The notes beneath the pieces are model-generated. The model saw only the letters and a list, made by a program, of their open reading frames with translations. It was not told the origin of the DNA and searched no databases. The position numbers and the translations under genes were made by a program. From NCBI RefSeq assembly GCF_003576475.1, contig NZ_QWGR01000011.1, positions 62,001 to 126,000 on the forward strand: 64,000 nucleotides of DNA, read 5' to 3'. Below, in pieces: positions 26,023 to 35,427 of the stretch (position 1 is the first letter of the stretch; each line of letters opens with the position of its first letter). This stretch comes from Maribellus luteus. GTDB lineage: Bacteria > Bacteroidota > Bacteroidia > Bacteroidales > Prolixibacteraceae.

Positions 26023-28493
26023 TATTCCTGCAAGTAAATACGTTTTACTCGTTGCGAGATTCCTGTTAAAATTTCATACGGAATGGTGCCGATTTTTTCA
26101 GCCAGTTCCGTGATCGGAATGTGCGGGCCAAAAAACTCGACCGTATCACCCACTTCGGCGCTTGTTCCGGTGACATCCAGCATCAGCATGTCCATGCAAA
26201 TATTTCCTACAATCGGAACACGCTGGCCTTTTATAAAAGCTACGCCGTTTCGGTTTCCCAGTTTGCGGTTCATACCGTCGGCATAGCCAATGGGAACAAT
26301 GGCAATCCGGCTTTCTGAGTCGAGCTTGCCTTTACGGTTGTAGCCTACGGTTTCGTCGCTTCCGGCTGTTTTTATCTGCGAAACAGTGCTTTTCAATGTG
26401 CCCATGTTTTGCACCGGAAGTCCGGTGAGCGAAACGCCATACAGACCAATGCCCAGCCGGACCATTTCGTATTGTTTCTGTGGAAATCGTTCAATTCCGG
26501 CCGAATTCAGAATGTGGCGATCAATGTGATAGGGGAGAGCGGATGAAATTTGGTCAAAAGCCCGGTCAAATTTTTCGAATTGAGATTGAGTGAAATTGTC
26601 GAGTGCCGCTTCATCGCTCCCAGCCAGATGAGAAAAAACTGACTTGATTTTTAATGCATCGGAATTTTTGAGGAATTCGCATGCTTCCGATATTTCTTCA
26701 CTCGATTTAAATCCAAGCCGGTTCATTCCGGTGTCAATTTTCAGGTGAGCCGCGAAGCTTTGTATACCGGCTGCCGATACGTTTTGTGCAAAGTTTCGAA
26801 GCAGTTCAATGCTGTATATATTAGGTTCCAGCCCAAAGTCGATCATGTTTTGAAAACTGTCCTGTTCGGGATTCATAACGATTACCGGCACTGAAATTCC
26901 AGCGTTTCGCAGGCGCACTCCTTCGTCGGCCACTGCCACTGCCAGGTAATCTACATTTTGGTGTTGAAGCACACGTGCGACCTCAATGTCTCCGCTTCCG
27001 TATGAAAAGGCCTTCACCATCACCATGATTTTGGTTTCAGGCCGAAGTCGTTTGCGGAAAATATTCAGGTTGTGAACCAGCGCATTGACACTGATCTCCA
27101 AAACCGTTTGATGTGCTTTTTGCTGTAATAGTCCCGAAATCCGTTCAAAACGAAAACGACGGGCGCCTTTTATCAGTATGGCCGACGATTGAAAAGCCTG
27201 GCGGTTGAACCCGGCTTCAAACTCTTTGTAATCGCTAAAAAGGGTGGTTTTGACGGAGAAACAATTTCTGTGCTTCGAAATCTCTGCTCCGATACCGATC
27301 AGCTGATCGATTTCCCACTCTTCGAGCAGGCTATTTACTTTGCTGTAAAGCTCTTTTTTTGATAGCCCGGTTTGGAGAATGTCGGAAAGGATCAATACCT
27401 TTTTTTGCTGAGCGCTTACTGCCTGTTGTTTTAATACCGACAACGCAATGCTTAGCGAGTTAAGGTCGGAGTTGTAAAAGTCGTTAATGATCGTGCAGTT
27501 GTTGATGCCCTGTTTGAGTTCGAGGCGCATGGCAACGGGTTGCAGTTGGCTGAAGGTTTCCCTGAAATCAGCGGGGTTTTGTTGTAAAGCCAGCAATGCA
27601 GCTGCGCAATGGCAGGCATTTTCTATTGCTGAGTCGTTGACGAAGGGAATCGCAAATGAAAAAGACCGGCCTTGGTAGTTGCCACTTATTTCAGTTTGCC
27701 TTGTATTCTTTTTTAAGCTGAAATTCAAATCAGTATGCTGGTTCTCAATGCTCCAGAAAATGGGTTCGATCTTATTTTCTTTGCAGAAATCAGCTGCTTG
27801 CGTGTAAATCCAGTCCTCGTCTATGCGGCAGACCAGTTTTTTGGCACCGGTAAAAAGCACTAGTTTTTCCTGGAGTTTTTCTTCGAGCGATGAAAAGAAC
27901 TCCTGGTGTGCATCGCCGATGTTGGTCAGGATTCCGATTTCCGGAGAAATAACCGGAGCCAAATGTTGCATTTCGCCGGGTTGCGATATTCCTGCTTCAA
28001 AAATGGCCAGGTCAAAATGATCGTCCATCAAAAGAACCGAGAGAGGGACTCCTACCTGGGAGTTGTAGCTCTTTGGACTTCGCACGATCTTATGCCCGTC
28101 CGAAAGTAAATCGTGGAGCCATTCCTTGACGATGGTTTTTCCGTTGCTGCCTGTTATGCCAATTACCGGGTAAGAAAACTGCTTTCGGTTATGGGCTGCC
28201 AGTTTCTGAAGGGCAAGCGTGGTATCGTTCACCCAAATAAAAGCTGCATCGATACTGGGCTTGGGTTCTTCTGAAACAAGAAATGCCCGGATGCCTTTCT
28301 TTATGAGCTCCGGAATATAGTTGTGTGCGTTGTAAACCGGCCCTTTTAAAGCCACAAACAGCGAGTTTTCTCCCCGGTGAACGGTTCGGCTGTCGGTAGC
28401 TAAACTTGAGATAACTGGCGGTGTAAACGACGGAGACATTAGCAGCTTTCCGCCAACCGCCTGCGCTATTTCGTGAAGCGATAAATCCAGCAT
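26022..28493 (-). CDS. Fused UDP-MurNAc-tripeptide:D-Ala-D-Ala ligase and alanine racemase
   Basis: Start at ATG 28493 gives 823 residues, 2 nt after the tdk stop; the frame is open further upstream, but that stretch overlaps tdk. The N-terminal half (about 1-455) is MurF with the ATP loop GITGSNGKT (K119). The C-terminal half is a type III PLP alanine racemase with K494 in VMVKAFSYGSG and catalytic Y718 in TVGYNRKG. MurF adds D-Ala-D-Ala to the peptidoglycan precursor, and Alr makes the D-alanine. The fusion is a known Bacteroidota trait. The PLP motif differs from the common VKANAYG. Confidence 0.95.
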   Translation of the reverse strand: MLDLSLHEIAQAVGGKLLMSPSFTPPVISSLATDSRTVHRGENSLFVALKGPVYNAHNYIPELIKKGIRAFLVSEEPKPSIDAAFIWVNDTTLALQKLAAHNRKQFSYPVIGITGSNGKTIVKEWLHDLLSDGHKIVRSPKSYNSQVGVPLSVLLMDDHFDLAIFEAGISQPGEMQHLAPVISPEIGILTNIGDAHQEFFSSLEEKLQEKLVLFTGAKKLVCRIDEDWIYTQAADFCKENKIEPIFWSIENQHTDLNFSLKKNTRQTEISGNYQGRSFSFAIPFVNDSAIENACHCAAALLALQQNPADFRETFSQLQPVAMRLELKQGINNCTIINDFYNSDLNSLSIALSVLKQQAVSAQQKKVLILSDILQTGLSKKELYSKVNSLLEEWEIDQLIGIGAEISKHRNCFSVKTTLFSDYKEFEAGFNRQAFQSSAILIKGARRFRFERISGLLQQKAHQTVLEISVNALVHNLNIFRKRLRPETKIMVMVKAFSYGSGDIEVARVLQHQNVDYLAVAVADEGVRLRNAGISVPVIVMNPEQDSFQNMIDFGLEPNIYSIELLRNFAQNVSAAGIQSFAAHLKIDTGMNRLGFKSSEEISEACEFLKNSDALKIKSVFSHLAGSDEAALDNFTQSQFEKFDRAFDQISSALPYHIDRHILNSAGIERFPQKQYEMVRLGIGLYGVSLTGLPVQNMGTLKSTVSQIKTAGSDETVGYNRKGKLDSESRIAIVPIGYADGMNRKLGNRNGVAFIKGQRVPIVGNICMDMLMLDVTGTSAEVGDTVEFFGPHIPITELAEKIGTIPYEILTGISQRVKRIYLQE

Positions 28494-28495
28494 TA

Positions 28496-29071
28496 CTATT
28501 TTTTTGCTTTGTTGTAGCAACTTCTGCAAAGCGGTTCGTAAATGTCTTTTTCTCCCAGAAGAACTACCTGCTCTTTTTCCGAAAGCCGGTGCGAGAATTG
28601 CGCGATGCTTCCGCAGCGGACACAAATGGCATGAACCTTTGTTACATAGTCGGCAACCGCCATCAGACCCGGTATGGGGCCAAAAGGTTTACCTTTAAAA
28701 TCCATGTCGAGTCCGGCAATAATGACACGGATTCCCATGTCGGCCAGTTTTATGACAACATCTACGAGCCCGTTGTCAAAAAATTGGGCTTCGTCGATAC
28801 CTATTACATCCACATCGCCTGAGAGAAGAAGGATGTTGGCCGAGTTCTCAACGGGTGTTGAACGGATCGTGTTTTCATCGTGTGAAACCACTTCGGTTAC
28901 CGAGTAGCGCACATCCATTGAGGGTTTGAAGATTTCTACTTTTTGCCGGGCAATTTTAGCCCTTTTCAGACGTCGGATCAACTCTTCGGTCTTCCCGGAA
29001 AACATAGAACCGGCAACAACTTCAATGGTGCCCACTTTTTTGTGGTTGTTTACATCTCTTTCGATAAACAT
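28496..29071 (-). CDS. tdk: Thymidine kinase
   Basis: The 191-residue type II (tetrameric) thymidine kinase has the P-loop [17 protein letters not shown] near residue 20, the Walker B-like [12 protein letters not shown], the lasso [16 protein letters not shown], and a C-terminal four-cysteine zinc site (CVRCG and CRSC). It phosphorylates deoxythymidine in nucleotide salvage. It is the first gene of a tdk-murF/alr pair, and a minus-strand -7 box (TACTTTTG, 29105-29112) lies upstream. Confidence 0.95.
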   Translation of the reverse strand: MFIERDVNNHKKVGTIEVVAGSMFSGKTEELIRRLKRAKIARQKVEIFKPSMDVRYSVTEVVSHDENTIRSTPVENSANILLLSGDVDVIGIDEAQFFDNGLVDVVIKLADMGIRVIIAGLDMDFKGKPFGPIPGLMAVADYVTKVHAICVRCGSIAQFSHRLSEKEQVVLLGEKDIYEPLCRSCYNKAKK

Positions 29072-29137
29072 TCCGCGTTACTCTTTCAGATTTTACTACT
29101 TTTACAAAAGTATAATTTAAACCTAAGTTCTTCGAGA

Positions 29138-29950
29138 ATGGAAAATAAAAAACTGCTCAAATTTTTATACAAAGACATAGCTGAGATAGAAGAAATCTTT
29201 GCAGAAAAAGGGAAAAACGGCTTCGATAATTTTGAGGTCGAATTTATACAAAGTCGCTTCGCCGGAGCGAAACAGATCATCCAGATTTTAAGCGAAAAGG
29301 AAAATCAGTTTCTGAAGAAAACCGGACAGTGGGCCAAACATCGGGAAGAACTCGACCGGTCAGTCCCGTCGCCCGTAATTCCTGATAATTTGCATGATGA
29401 AGAATTTGGATCTGACGAAACGGAAGAGGTAGCAGAAGAAAATGAAGAAAAAGGAGAGCTGTCAGACCTGGGGGCTCCGGTAATTTCCGATAGTATTGTT
29501 TCGGATGAAAAGGCAGATGCCAGCACTGAGGTTACAGAGAATTTAGAGGAAGAAGGAGCGCAGGTTTCGGAAGTGCCGGAAAGTGATGAATTGGAGATGG
29601 ATGAGGACGAAGAGCCAGTTGCTGGTGGTCAGCGGTTGGGAGATAGCTTTTTGAAGGAAAAGTCGGTAAATGACTTGATGGGAAGTGGAAACAATAAGCT
29701 GGAGAATAAAATTTCAAACAGCCCGGTTCGCAGTATTCAGGCAGCAATAGGCATAAATGACCGTTATCAGTACATACGTGAGCTTTTCGATGGAAATGCT
29801 GAGCGATTTACTGAAGCTGTTACCGATCTCGACAAAATGGGAAGTATTCAGGAAGCAGTGGGCTATCTTCAGTTGAACTATAAGTGGAAAAAGACAGATA
29901 CCAGTCTGAAGTTTGTTAACCTGGTAAAAAGGCGGTTTGCGAATGTCTAA
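29138..29950 (+). CDS. Conserved Bacteroidota protein of unknown function with acidic middle
   Basis: Start at ATG 29138 (270 residues) follows the divergent tdk promoter; an in-frame start at 28943 lies inside tdk and is rejected. Residues 1-60 form a helix-rich domain (KKLLKFLYKDIAEIEEIFAE). Residues about 85-165 are strongly acidic and low-complexity (many E, D, S). A C-terminal domain of about 75 residues (SIQAAIGINDRYQYIRELFDG onward) is conserved-looking and helical. There is no signal peptide or membrane segment. It overlaps rsmI by 8 nt, suggesting coupling. Function unknown. Confidence 0.75.
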   Translation: MENKKLLKFLYKDIAEIEEIFAEKGKNGFDNFEVEFIQSRFAGAKQIIQILSEKENQFLKKTGQWAKHREELDRSVPSPVIPDNLHDEEFGSDETEEVAEENEEKGELSDLGAPVISDSIVSDEKADASTEVTENLEEEGAQVSEVPESDELEMDEDEEPVAGGQRLGDSFLKEKSVNDLMGSGNNKLENKISNSPVRSIQAAIGINDRYQYIRELFDGNAERFTEAVTDLDKMGSIQEAVGYLQLNYKWKKTDTSLKFVNLVKRRFANV

Positions 29951-30623
29951 AACCGGAAAGTTAATATTGGTTCCCACTCCTATCGGCAATTTGCAGGATA
30001 TTACGCTCAGGGCAATTACTGTTTTAAAGGAGGCCGACTTGATTCTTGCCGAAGATACACGGGTTTCGGTGAAGCTGCTCAAGCACCTGGAGATTGAGAA
30101 ACACATGATCTCGCATCACAAGTTTAATGAGCATAAAACAGTGCCTTACATTGTTTCGCAGATTGAGATGGGAAACACTATTGCTTTGATCTCAGATGCC
30201 GGAACGCCCGCGATTTCCGACCCCGGTTTTTTACTGGTGAGAGCCTGTGTCGAAAAAGAGATTGAAGTAGAATGTTTGCCGGGGCCAACAGCCTTGGTTC
30301 CGGCACTGGCTGTTTCTGGTTTGCCTACCGAACGGTTTGTTTTCGAAGGTTTTCTGCCGCAAAAAAAAGGCCGTCAAACCCGGTTGAAAGCATTAGCGGA
30401 AGAAGCCCGTACCATGGTTTTTTACGAGTCGCCGTTTCGGCTGGTAAAAACGCTGGGGCAATTTGCCGAGTATTTGGGCGATGAGCGCAAGGCCTGTGTG
30501 TGCCGGGAGTTGAGTAAGATGTTTGAGGAAGTTAAGCGGGGAAGTGTAACCGAATTGGCAGAATATTATACCGATCACCCGCCCAAAGGTGAGATTGTTA
30601 TTGTTTTGGAGGGGAAATCGTAG
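29943..30623 (+). CDS. rsmI: 16S rRNA (cytidine(1402)-2'-O)-methyltransferase
   Basis: The 226-residue tetrapyrrole-methylase-fold enzyme starts at ATG 29943, inside an 8-nt ATGTCTAA overlap with the preceding gene. Signatures are LILVPTPIGNLQDITLRA, LAEDTRVSVKLL, LISDAGTPAISDPGFLLV and VECLPGPTALVPALAVSGLPT. It methylates the ribose of C1402 in the ribosomal P site. It forms a two-gene unit with the upstream unknown protein. Confidence 0.95.
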   Translation: MSKTGKLILVPTPIGNLQDITLRAITVLKEADLILAEDTRVSVKLLKHLEIEKHMISHHKFNEHKTVPYIVSQIEMGNTIALISDAGTPAISDPGFLLVRACVEKEIEVECLPGPTALVPALAVSGLPTERFVFEGFLPQKKGRQTRLKALAEEARTMVFYESPFRLVKTLGQFAEYLGDERKACVCRELSKMFEEVKRGSVTELAEYYTDHPPKGEIVIVLEGKS

Positions 30624-30672
30624 CATTTCGGAATGCTGTTGTTATATTGGGTGAGATTCACAAATTCGTTTT

Positions 30673-31395
30673 ATGAATAAAAAGTACACCCATCTGTTTT
30701 TTGATCTCGACAATACATTGTGGGATTTTTGTCTAAATTCCCGTCAGGCCATTTACGAAACTTTTCTTTATTTCAACTTGGATGGTCGAGGACTTGATTT
30801 TGACGAGTTTTTTAATACCTATTCTGCGCACAACGATCGCTTGTGGCAACAGTACCGAAAAAAGGAAATTCACAAAAACGAATTGAAGCGGCAGCGTTTT
30901 CAGGCAACATTTGATGATTTAAGTATTGAAGGAATTGACGCTGTTCAAATGAATGATCATTACTTGGGAGTGATGCCGCAGCAGACCATGCTGGTGGATG
31001 GGGCGCTGGATGTTTTATCGGCGCTTAAGGCGCGGAGGTACAGACTTTTTATCATAACAAATGGATTCTCGGAGGTCCAGCACAAGAAAATGCAAAACTC
31101 CGGCCTTGCTTCTTTTTTTGAGAAGGTCTTTATCTCAGAAGAGGTGAAGACTCCTAAACCTGGACGTGAAATCTTTGACTATGCAATCACTTCCACCAAT
31201 GCAAGAAAAACAAAGTCATTAATGATTGGCGACGACTGGGAAGTTGATGTAATGGGGGCAGTAAATAATGGTATTAATGCAATTTATTTTAACCCAAAGT
31301 TCATTAAAAATTATACGAAAAATGGAATTTTGGGCGTGGATAATGGTGTTTTCGAAATTAATAAGTTAATTGAATTGTTAAATATTTTGCAATAG
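30673..31395 (+). CDS. HAD hydrolase, YjjG-type pyrimidine nucleotidase
   Basis: The 240-residue protein has HAD motif I FFDLDNTLWDF (D11, D13), a helical cap (residues about 20-100), motif II (LFIITNGFSEVQ), the motif III lysine (EVKTPKPGREIF) and motif IV (MIGDDWEVDVMGA). This matches the noncanonical pyrimidine nucleotidase YjjG, which clears aberrant nucleotides. It lies 49 nt after rsmI and is the last gene before the long susC leader region. Confidence 0.88.
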   Translation: MNKKYTHLFFDLDNTLWDFCLNSRQAIYETFLYFNLDGRGLDFDEFFNTYSAHNDRLWQQYRKKEIHKNELKRQRFQATFDDLSIEGIDAVQMNDHYLGVMPQQTMLVDGALDVLSALKARRYRLFIITNGFSEVQHKKMQNSGLASFFEKVFISEEVKTPKPGREIFDYAITSTNARKTKSLMIGDDWEVDVMGAVNNGINAIYFNPKFIKNYTKNGILGVDNGVFEINKLIELLNILQ

Positions 31396-31635
31396 CCGCA
31401 TTGTTTTGTGTTTATTTGGTGTTTGTTTCATTATTTTTTTTATGTATTGTATAACATATTGAATTTCTTGCGTAATTCATCTTTTTGTAGATATTTGTAA
31501 TAGTTTTAAAAGCAATATGCGTTAATTCAATAGTGGGGTGAGAATTGTGGATATTAAGATTTGGGGGAATCTTTCGCAATTAGTAAGTATACATTATTTT
31601 ATTATAAGTGCTGTTTAATTATTAATTTAAAACTG

Positions 31636-31682
31636 TTTCTATGAAGGGAAAAAAATCATTGAGTTATATTTTGGCGTCATAG
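31636..31682 (+). repeat. Orphan copy of the susC-leader start block with a 13-codon frame
   Basis: TTTCTATGAAGGG is identical to the start of the two full upstream frames, but the frame (31641-31682) stops after 13 codons. No matching anti-start loop or terminator follows before the next copy. Probably a decayed duplicate. Confidence 0.55.
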
Positions 31683-31912
31683 GAAAGATTTAATTGAGCT
31701 TTGGTTATTAGATTTTGATGATGCTGGTAAAGAGGTGCTTTCAGTTTGTGCTGTATGGTTTTTGTGCGCATTCCTAATTCTTGAAAGTATAATTATTTGG
31801 AGTCGTTTGTGACAATTAGTGCTAGGGCGATTTGCAATTAGAGGATTGGGGAATTCAGACAAAGTGTCAACTTTATTTATAAGCTGTTTAATTACTTTTT
31901 AAAACTGTTTCT

Positions 31913-32092
31913 ATGAAGGGGTATTTAGGTGGCATCCATTGTTTTTCCAAAATTTTAGTATTGAAGCGATTGCGACTGAAAGAAATGAATAGCCGGGGGG
32001 CGCTCACTCTGCATATACTCACTATTACCCTTCGTAGGAATTTTCAAAGCCTCCCGGTTTTTTTGTTTGTTGCCAGCTCCTCAGATCGGTGA
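31913..32092 (+). CDS. Upstream open reading frame in the leader of the first susC operon
   Basis: The 59-codon frame begins MKGYLGGIHCFSKILVLK, is basic and leucine-rich, and has a counterpart of 60 codons at 38180. The frame is kept open in both, with about two thirds of the residues identical. The 5' half differs at silent and amino-acid-changing sites alike, while the 3' half is almost invariant at DNA level because it also encodes the terminator-like hairpin. Its stop lies 28 nt past that hairpin, so a translating ribosome would cross the stem. It may be regulatory rather than encode a working peptide. Confidence 0.4.
   Translation: MKGYLGGIHCFSKILVLKRLRLKEMNSRGALTLHILTITLRRNFQSLPVFLFVASSSDR
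31993..32064 (+). terminator. Terminator-like hairpin with conserved long loop, first susC leader
   Basis: A 9-bp stem, CCGGGGGGC (31993-32001) with GCCTCCCGG (32049-32057, one G-U), is followed by seven T. The 47-nt loop includes CCCTTCGTAGGAA (32028-32040), which is complementary to the upstream frame's start. It lies about 600 nt after yjjG and 145 nt before susC, inside the leader, which suggests attenuation rather than ending the previous gene. Confidence 0.7.
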
Positions 32093-32208
32093 AATCAACA
32101 TAATACTCTAGTTTTCGATTCAAAATACTGGGATTATATCCCGTAACGCGCTGTTTAGAAAGAAACTTTAATGTTTATAGCTGTTTATTAATAACTAAAA
32201 TTATTTCT

Positions 32209-35200
32209 ATGAAAAAAATTGCGATTCTTTTATCGATTCTCCTTTTCATGGGAAATTTGGTGGTAAATGCTCAGACGAGGACCATAACAGGAACGGTTAC
32301 CTCGTCAGAGGATAGTAAGCCAATTCCCGGGGTGTCGGTTGCAGTAAAAGGTACAACCTTAGGGACTATTACTAACATTGACGGTGAGTATACACTGAAA
32401 GCTCCCCTGGAGGCACAAACCTTGGTTTTCTCTTTTATTGGCATGGCAACTCAAGAGTTTGCCATTGGCGAAAGAACTGTTATTAATGTTGTATTACAAC
32501 CGCAGGCAATCGGTGTTGATGAGGTGGTTGTTACTGCCTTGGGTATCCAGAAAGACAAGAAAGCGCTTGGGTATTCAGTTCAGGCGGTAGGAGAGGAAGA
32601 GCTTGTTAGAACGGGTAATGCCAGCCTGCTTGGAGCCATGCAGGGAAAAATTGCGGGTGTTGACATTAAACCCTCCAGTGGTATGCCTGGCGCATCCTCT
32701 CAGATGGTTATCAGGGGGGCACGTTCGTTTACGGGGAACAACACTCCTTTGTACGTAGTGGACGGTATGCCCATTGCCTCAACGTCTCCCTACTCAACCG
32801 GCAACAGTGTAACAGGTACAGACATCGCCAATCGCGCGATTGACATCAATCCTGCCGATATTGAAAGCATTGACATTTTGAAAGGGCAGGCAGCTGCCGC
32901 ACTTTACGGTATTCGTGCCTCCAACGGAGTAATTCTGATCACCACCAAAAGTGGTCGCGGAATGGCAGTCGGTAAGCCGGTTGTCACGATAACGCATAAC
33001 AGTAGTTTTGATGTGGTATCCCGTACTCCGGATTATCAGACAACCTATGCGCAGGGAAGTTATGGGCAATATTCTCCCACAATGTCCTTTTCTTGGGGGC
33101 CCAAAATCAAAGATCTGCCCAACGATCCGAAATATGGGGGCAACACAGACAATACATATACGCAGAGAGACGGAATGCAGCAGGGAAAATTCTATGTTCC
33201 CCAACGAGAACAGGCTGGGTTAAACCCATGGGCAACTCCACAGGTCTATAACAGTTGGGAGGACTATTTCCAGACCGGCTATACAACTTCGAATAATGTG
33301 AATGTTTCACAAGCAACCCAGGAAGGCAACTTTTCCCTTGGCCTAAGTGTGACCGACCAAAGCGGTATTGCTCTTGCGACCGGGATGACACGATACAACG
33401 CAAAAGCTGCAGGTGAGCGAAACCTAAATAAAAACTTCAAAGTAGGTTATAGTGCCAATTATTCTAAAAGCGATATCGACAAATTATCCGGAGCCAACGA
33501 CGGGTCACTTACCGGAATCCTGGCGGCTCCGCGTAGTTATGACTTGAAAGGTACTCCTTATCATTATCCAGGTGATCCTTATCGGCAGATCTATTTCCGC
33601 GGAGGCTCTTTCGACAACTCATACTGGATACCGGATAACAATAAATTCAATGAAAGAACAGAGCGTTTCTTCGGAAATGGTTATATAAATTTCGTAACAC
33701 CTTTGGCTGATGGTATGAATTTAAGCATTCGTTACCAAGCTGGTGCCGATACTTACACCACACACCTTCAGGATATCTTTGGCTACGGAAGTGCAGCTCG
33801 GTCGAAAACAGGTGAAATAAACAACTATGGAACCACCTATACTTTATTTAACTCCACCGCAACGGCCAACTTCGACTGGACAATCAACAGTGAATTGGAA
33901 TTGAGCGCCATGATTGGTAATGAGTTAAATAATAGTATGTCAAAAGGTTACTCTGAAACCGGAACTGCTTTTAACTTTGGTGGTTGGAACCATATTGGAA
34001 ATGCCAGCATTGTTACTGCCGACGAGTCGCAAAGTAAATCGCGCGATGTGGGGATATTTGGCAGCCTTGCCCTTTCGTGGAGATCGATGCTGTTTCTGAA
34101 TGCCACGGGGCGCAACGATATTGTTTCTGGAATGCCACGAAATAACCGCACATTCTTCTACCCATCAGTTTCACTGGGTTTTGTACTTACAGAAATACCC
34201 GCAATTCAAAATGCATCGTGGCTTTCATTTGCCAAGCTCAGGGCCTCATATGCCGAAGTTGGGCAGGCTGGTCGTTACTACGAAAACTATTTCGTAACTC
34301 CCGGTTATGGAGGTGGATTCTGGGGGACAGAACCCATCCAATACCCAATTGGTGGTATTAATTCATATGTGCCTAATACCACTCAATACGATCCGAAGCT
34401 GAAGCCGCAGAATACGGAGTCCTATGAGCTGGGTGTCGATCTGAAATTCTTTAACAACCGTTTCGGTGTGGATTATACCTATTCCCGCCAGGAAGTAACA
34501 GATCAGATTTTTGCTGTTCCGCTTGCCGGCTCAACTGGCGCGTCATCACTGGTAATGAATGGAGGAGCTGTGCGAACTAACTCTCACGAAGTAATGCTTT
34601 ACGTAACTCCGATAAAAGCTCGCGACTTTCAATGGGATATGAGTTTCAATTTTGCTGCTGTTGAGAACAATGTTCTCGAACTGGCGGAAGGCGTTGAAAG
34701 CATCTTCTTGGGAGGCTTTGTTACGCCGCAGGTTCGTGCCGGTATTGGAAATACCTATCCGGTTATTTATGGGGTTTCATTTGTGAAAGACGATGCCGGC
34801 AACATAGTTGTCGAAGACAGCCCGGGAGCATGGAATCATGGGATGCCTAAGACAGGCGATCCTGATGTTATCGGAGAAGTTTCGCCTGATTTTATTCTGG
34901 GCGCAACCAATAGCTTCACCTACAAGAATCTTTCGTTAACCGCAGTTTTTGAATGGAAAAACGGAGGTGAAATGTATTCCGGATCGAATGGTCTACTCGA
35001 TCTTTACGGCGTATCAAAAGTTACAGAAGACAGGGAATCAACCTTTGTTTTCAAAGGGGTAAAACCAGACGGCACGCCGAACGATATCGTACGGGGAGGT
35101 CCGAACGATCCAGATGCGCTTCAGGATTTATACACCAACGTACTTTCAAATATCGACGAATATTACATTCACGAAAACTCTTTTATAAAATTGCGTGAAT

Positions 35201-35409
35201 TGTCTCTACGATACAAATTTGCCAAACCAATTTATAAAACACTGAATGTGGGTGTTTCTCTGTACACCAGGAATATTCTCATTTGGACGGCTTTGCGTAA
35301 CTTGGATCCGGAAACCTCACAGGGGAACAACAACATGGGGGGTTCTTTCGAAAGGTTCTCGCTGCCACAAACCACCAGTTATGGATTTGGTTTCGAAATA
35401 ACATTCTAA
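32209..35409 (+). CDS. SusC/RagA-type TonB-dependent outer-membrane transporter (operon 1)
   Basis: The 1066-residue transporter has a signal peptide (ending about residue 22, VVNA), a carboxypeptidase-D-like beta-sandwich domain (about 25-100, ITGTVTSSEDSKPIPGVSVAVKG), a plug domain (QMVIRGARSFTGNNTPLYVVDGMP, then DIESIDILKGQAAAALYG) and a 22-strand barrel ending in F. With the SusD-like lipoprotein that follows 18 nt later it forms a lidded nutrient importer. The substrate is unknown, as no hydrolase or regulator gene is next to it. Its first 33 nt and upstream leader are identical to those of the second susC. Confidence 0.95.
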   Translation: MKKIAILLSILLFMGNLVVNAQTRTITGTVTSSEDSKPIPGVSVAVKGTTLGTITNIDGEYTLKAPLEAQTLVFSFIGMATQEFAIGERTVINVVLQPQAIGVDEVVVTALGIQKDKKALGYSVQAVGEEELVRTGNASLLGAMQGKIAGVDIKPSSGMPGASSQMVIRGARSFTGNNTPLYVVDGMPIASTSPYSTGNSVTGTDIANRAIDINPADIESIDILKGQAAAALYGIRASNGVILITTKSGRGMAVGKPVVTITHNSSFDVVSRTPDYQTTYAQGSYGQYSPTMSFSWGPKIKDLPNDPKYGGNTDNTYTQRDGMQQGKFYVPQREQAGLNPWATPQVYNSWEDYFQTGYTTSNNVNVSQATQEGNFSLGLSVTDQSGIALATGMTRYNAKAAGERNLNKNFKVGYSANYSKSDIDKLSGANDGSLTGILAAPRSYDLKGTPYHYPGDPYRQIYFRGGSFDNSYWIPDNNKFNERTERFFGNGYINFVTPLADGMNLSIRYQAGADTYTTHLQDIFGYGSAARSKTGEINNYGTTYTLFNSTATANFDWTINSELELSAMIGNELNNSMSKGYSETGTAFNFGGWNHIGNASIVTADESQSKSRDVGIFGSLALSWRSMLFLNATGRNDIVSGMPRNNRTFFYPSVSLGFVLTEIPAIQNASWLSFAKLRASYAEVGQAGRYYENYFVTPGYGGGFWGTEPIQYPIGGINSYVPNTTQYDPKLKPQNTESYELGVDLKFFNNRFGVDYTYSRQEVTDQIFAVPLAGSTGASSLVMNGGAVRTNSHEVMLYVTPIKARDFQWDMSFNFAAVENNVLELAEGVESIFLGGFVTPQVRAGIGNTYPVIYGVSFVKDDAGNIVVEDSPGAWNHGMPKTGDPDVIGEVSPDFILGATNSFTYKNLSLTAVFEWKNGGEMYSGSNGLLDLYGVSKVTEDRESTFVFKGVKPDGTPNDIVRGGPNDPDALQDLYTNVLSNIDEYYIHENSFIKLRELSLRYKFAKPIYKTLNVGVSLYTRNILIWTALRNLDPETSQGNNNMGGSFERFSLPQTTSYGFGFEITF

Positions 35410-35427
35410 CATTAAAAACTGAAAATT

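Larger units (their letters stand above)
31396..32208 (+). promoter_or_regulatory. Long leader region of the first susC operon, with orphan and full leader copies
   Basis: This 813-bp AT-rich region has no ordinary gene. It holds two copies of a leader element also found at 38.1 kb. The orphan copy (about 31548-31682) has hairpin 1 (31556-31573), the block TTTAAAACTGTTTCTATGAAGGG and a 13-codon frame, then diverges. The full copy (about 31835-32208) has hairpin 1 (31843-31856), a 59-codon frame (31913-32092), an internal terminator-like hairpin (31993-32064), hairpin 3 (32130-32142) and then susC. Where transcription starts is unclear. Confidence 0.6.

Noticed and set aside
28943-29137. Upstream extension of the protein at 29138
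   Set aside because: The extension lies inside tdk on the opposite strand and across the tdk promoter.
31396-32208. Known riboswitch (such as cobalamin or TPP) upstream of susC
   Set aside because: The conserved cores of these riboswitches were not seen. The shared element has its own frame, terminator and loop pairing.
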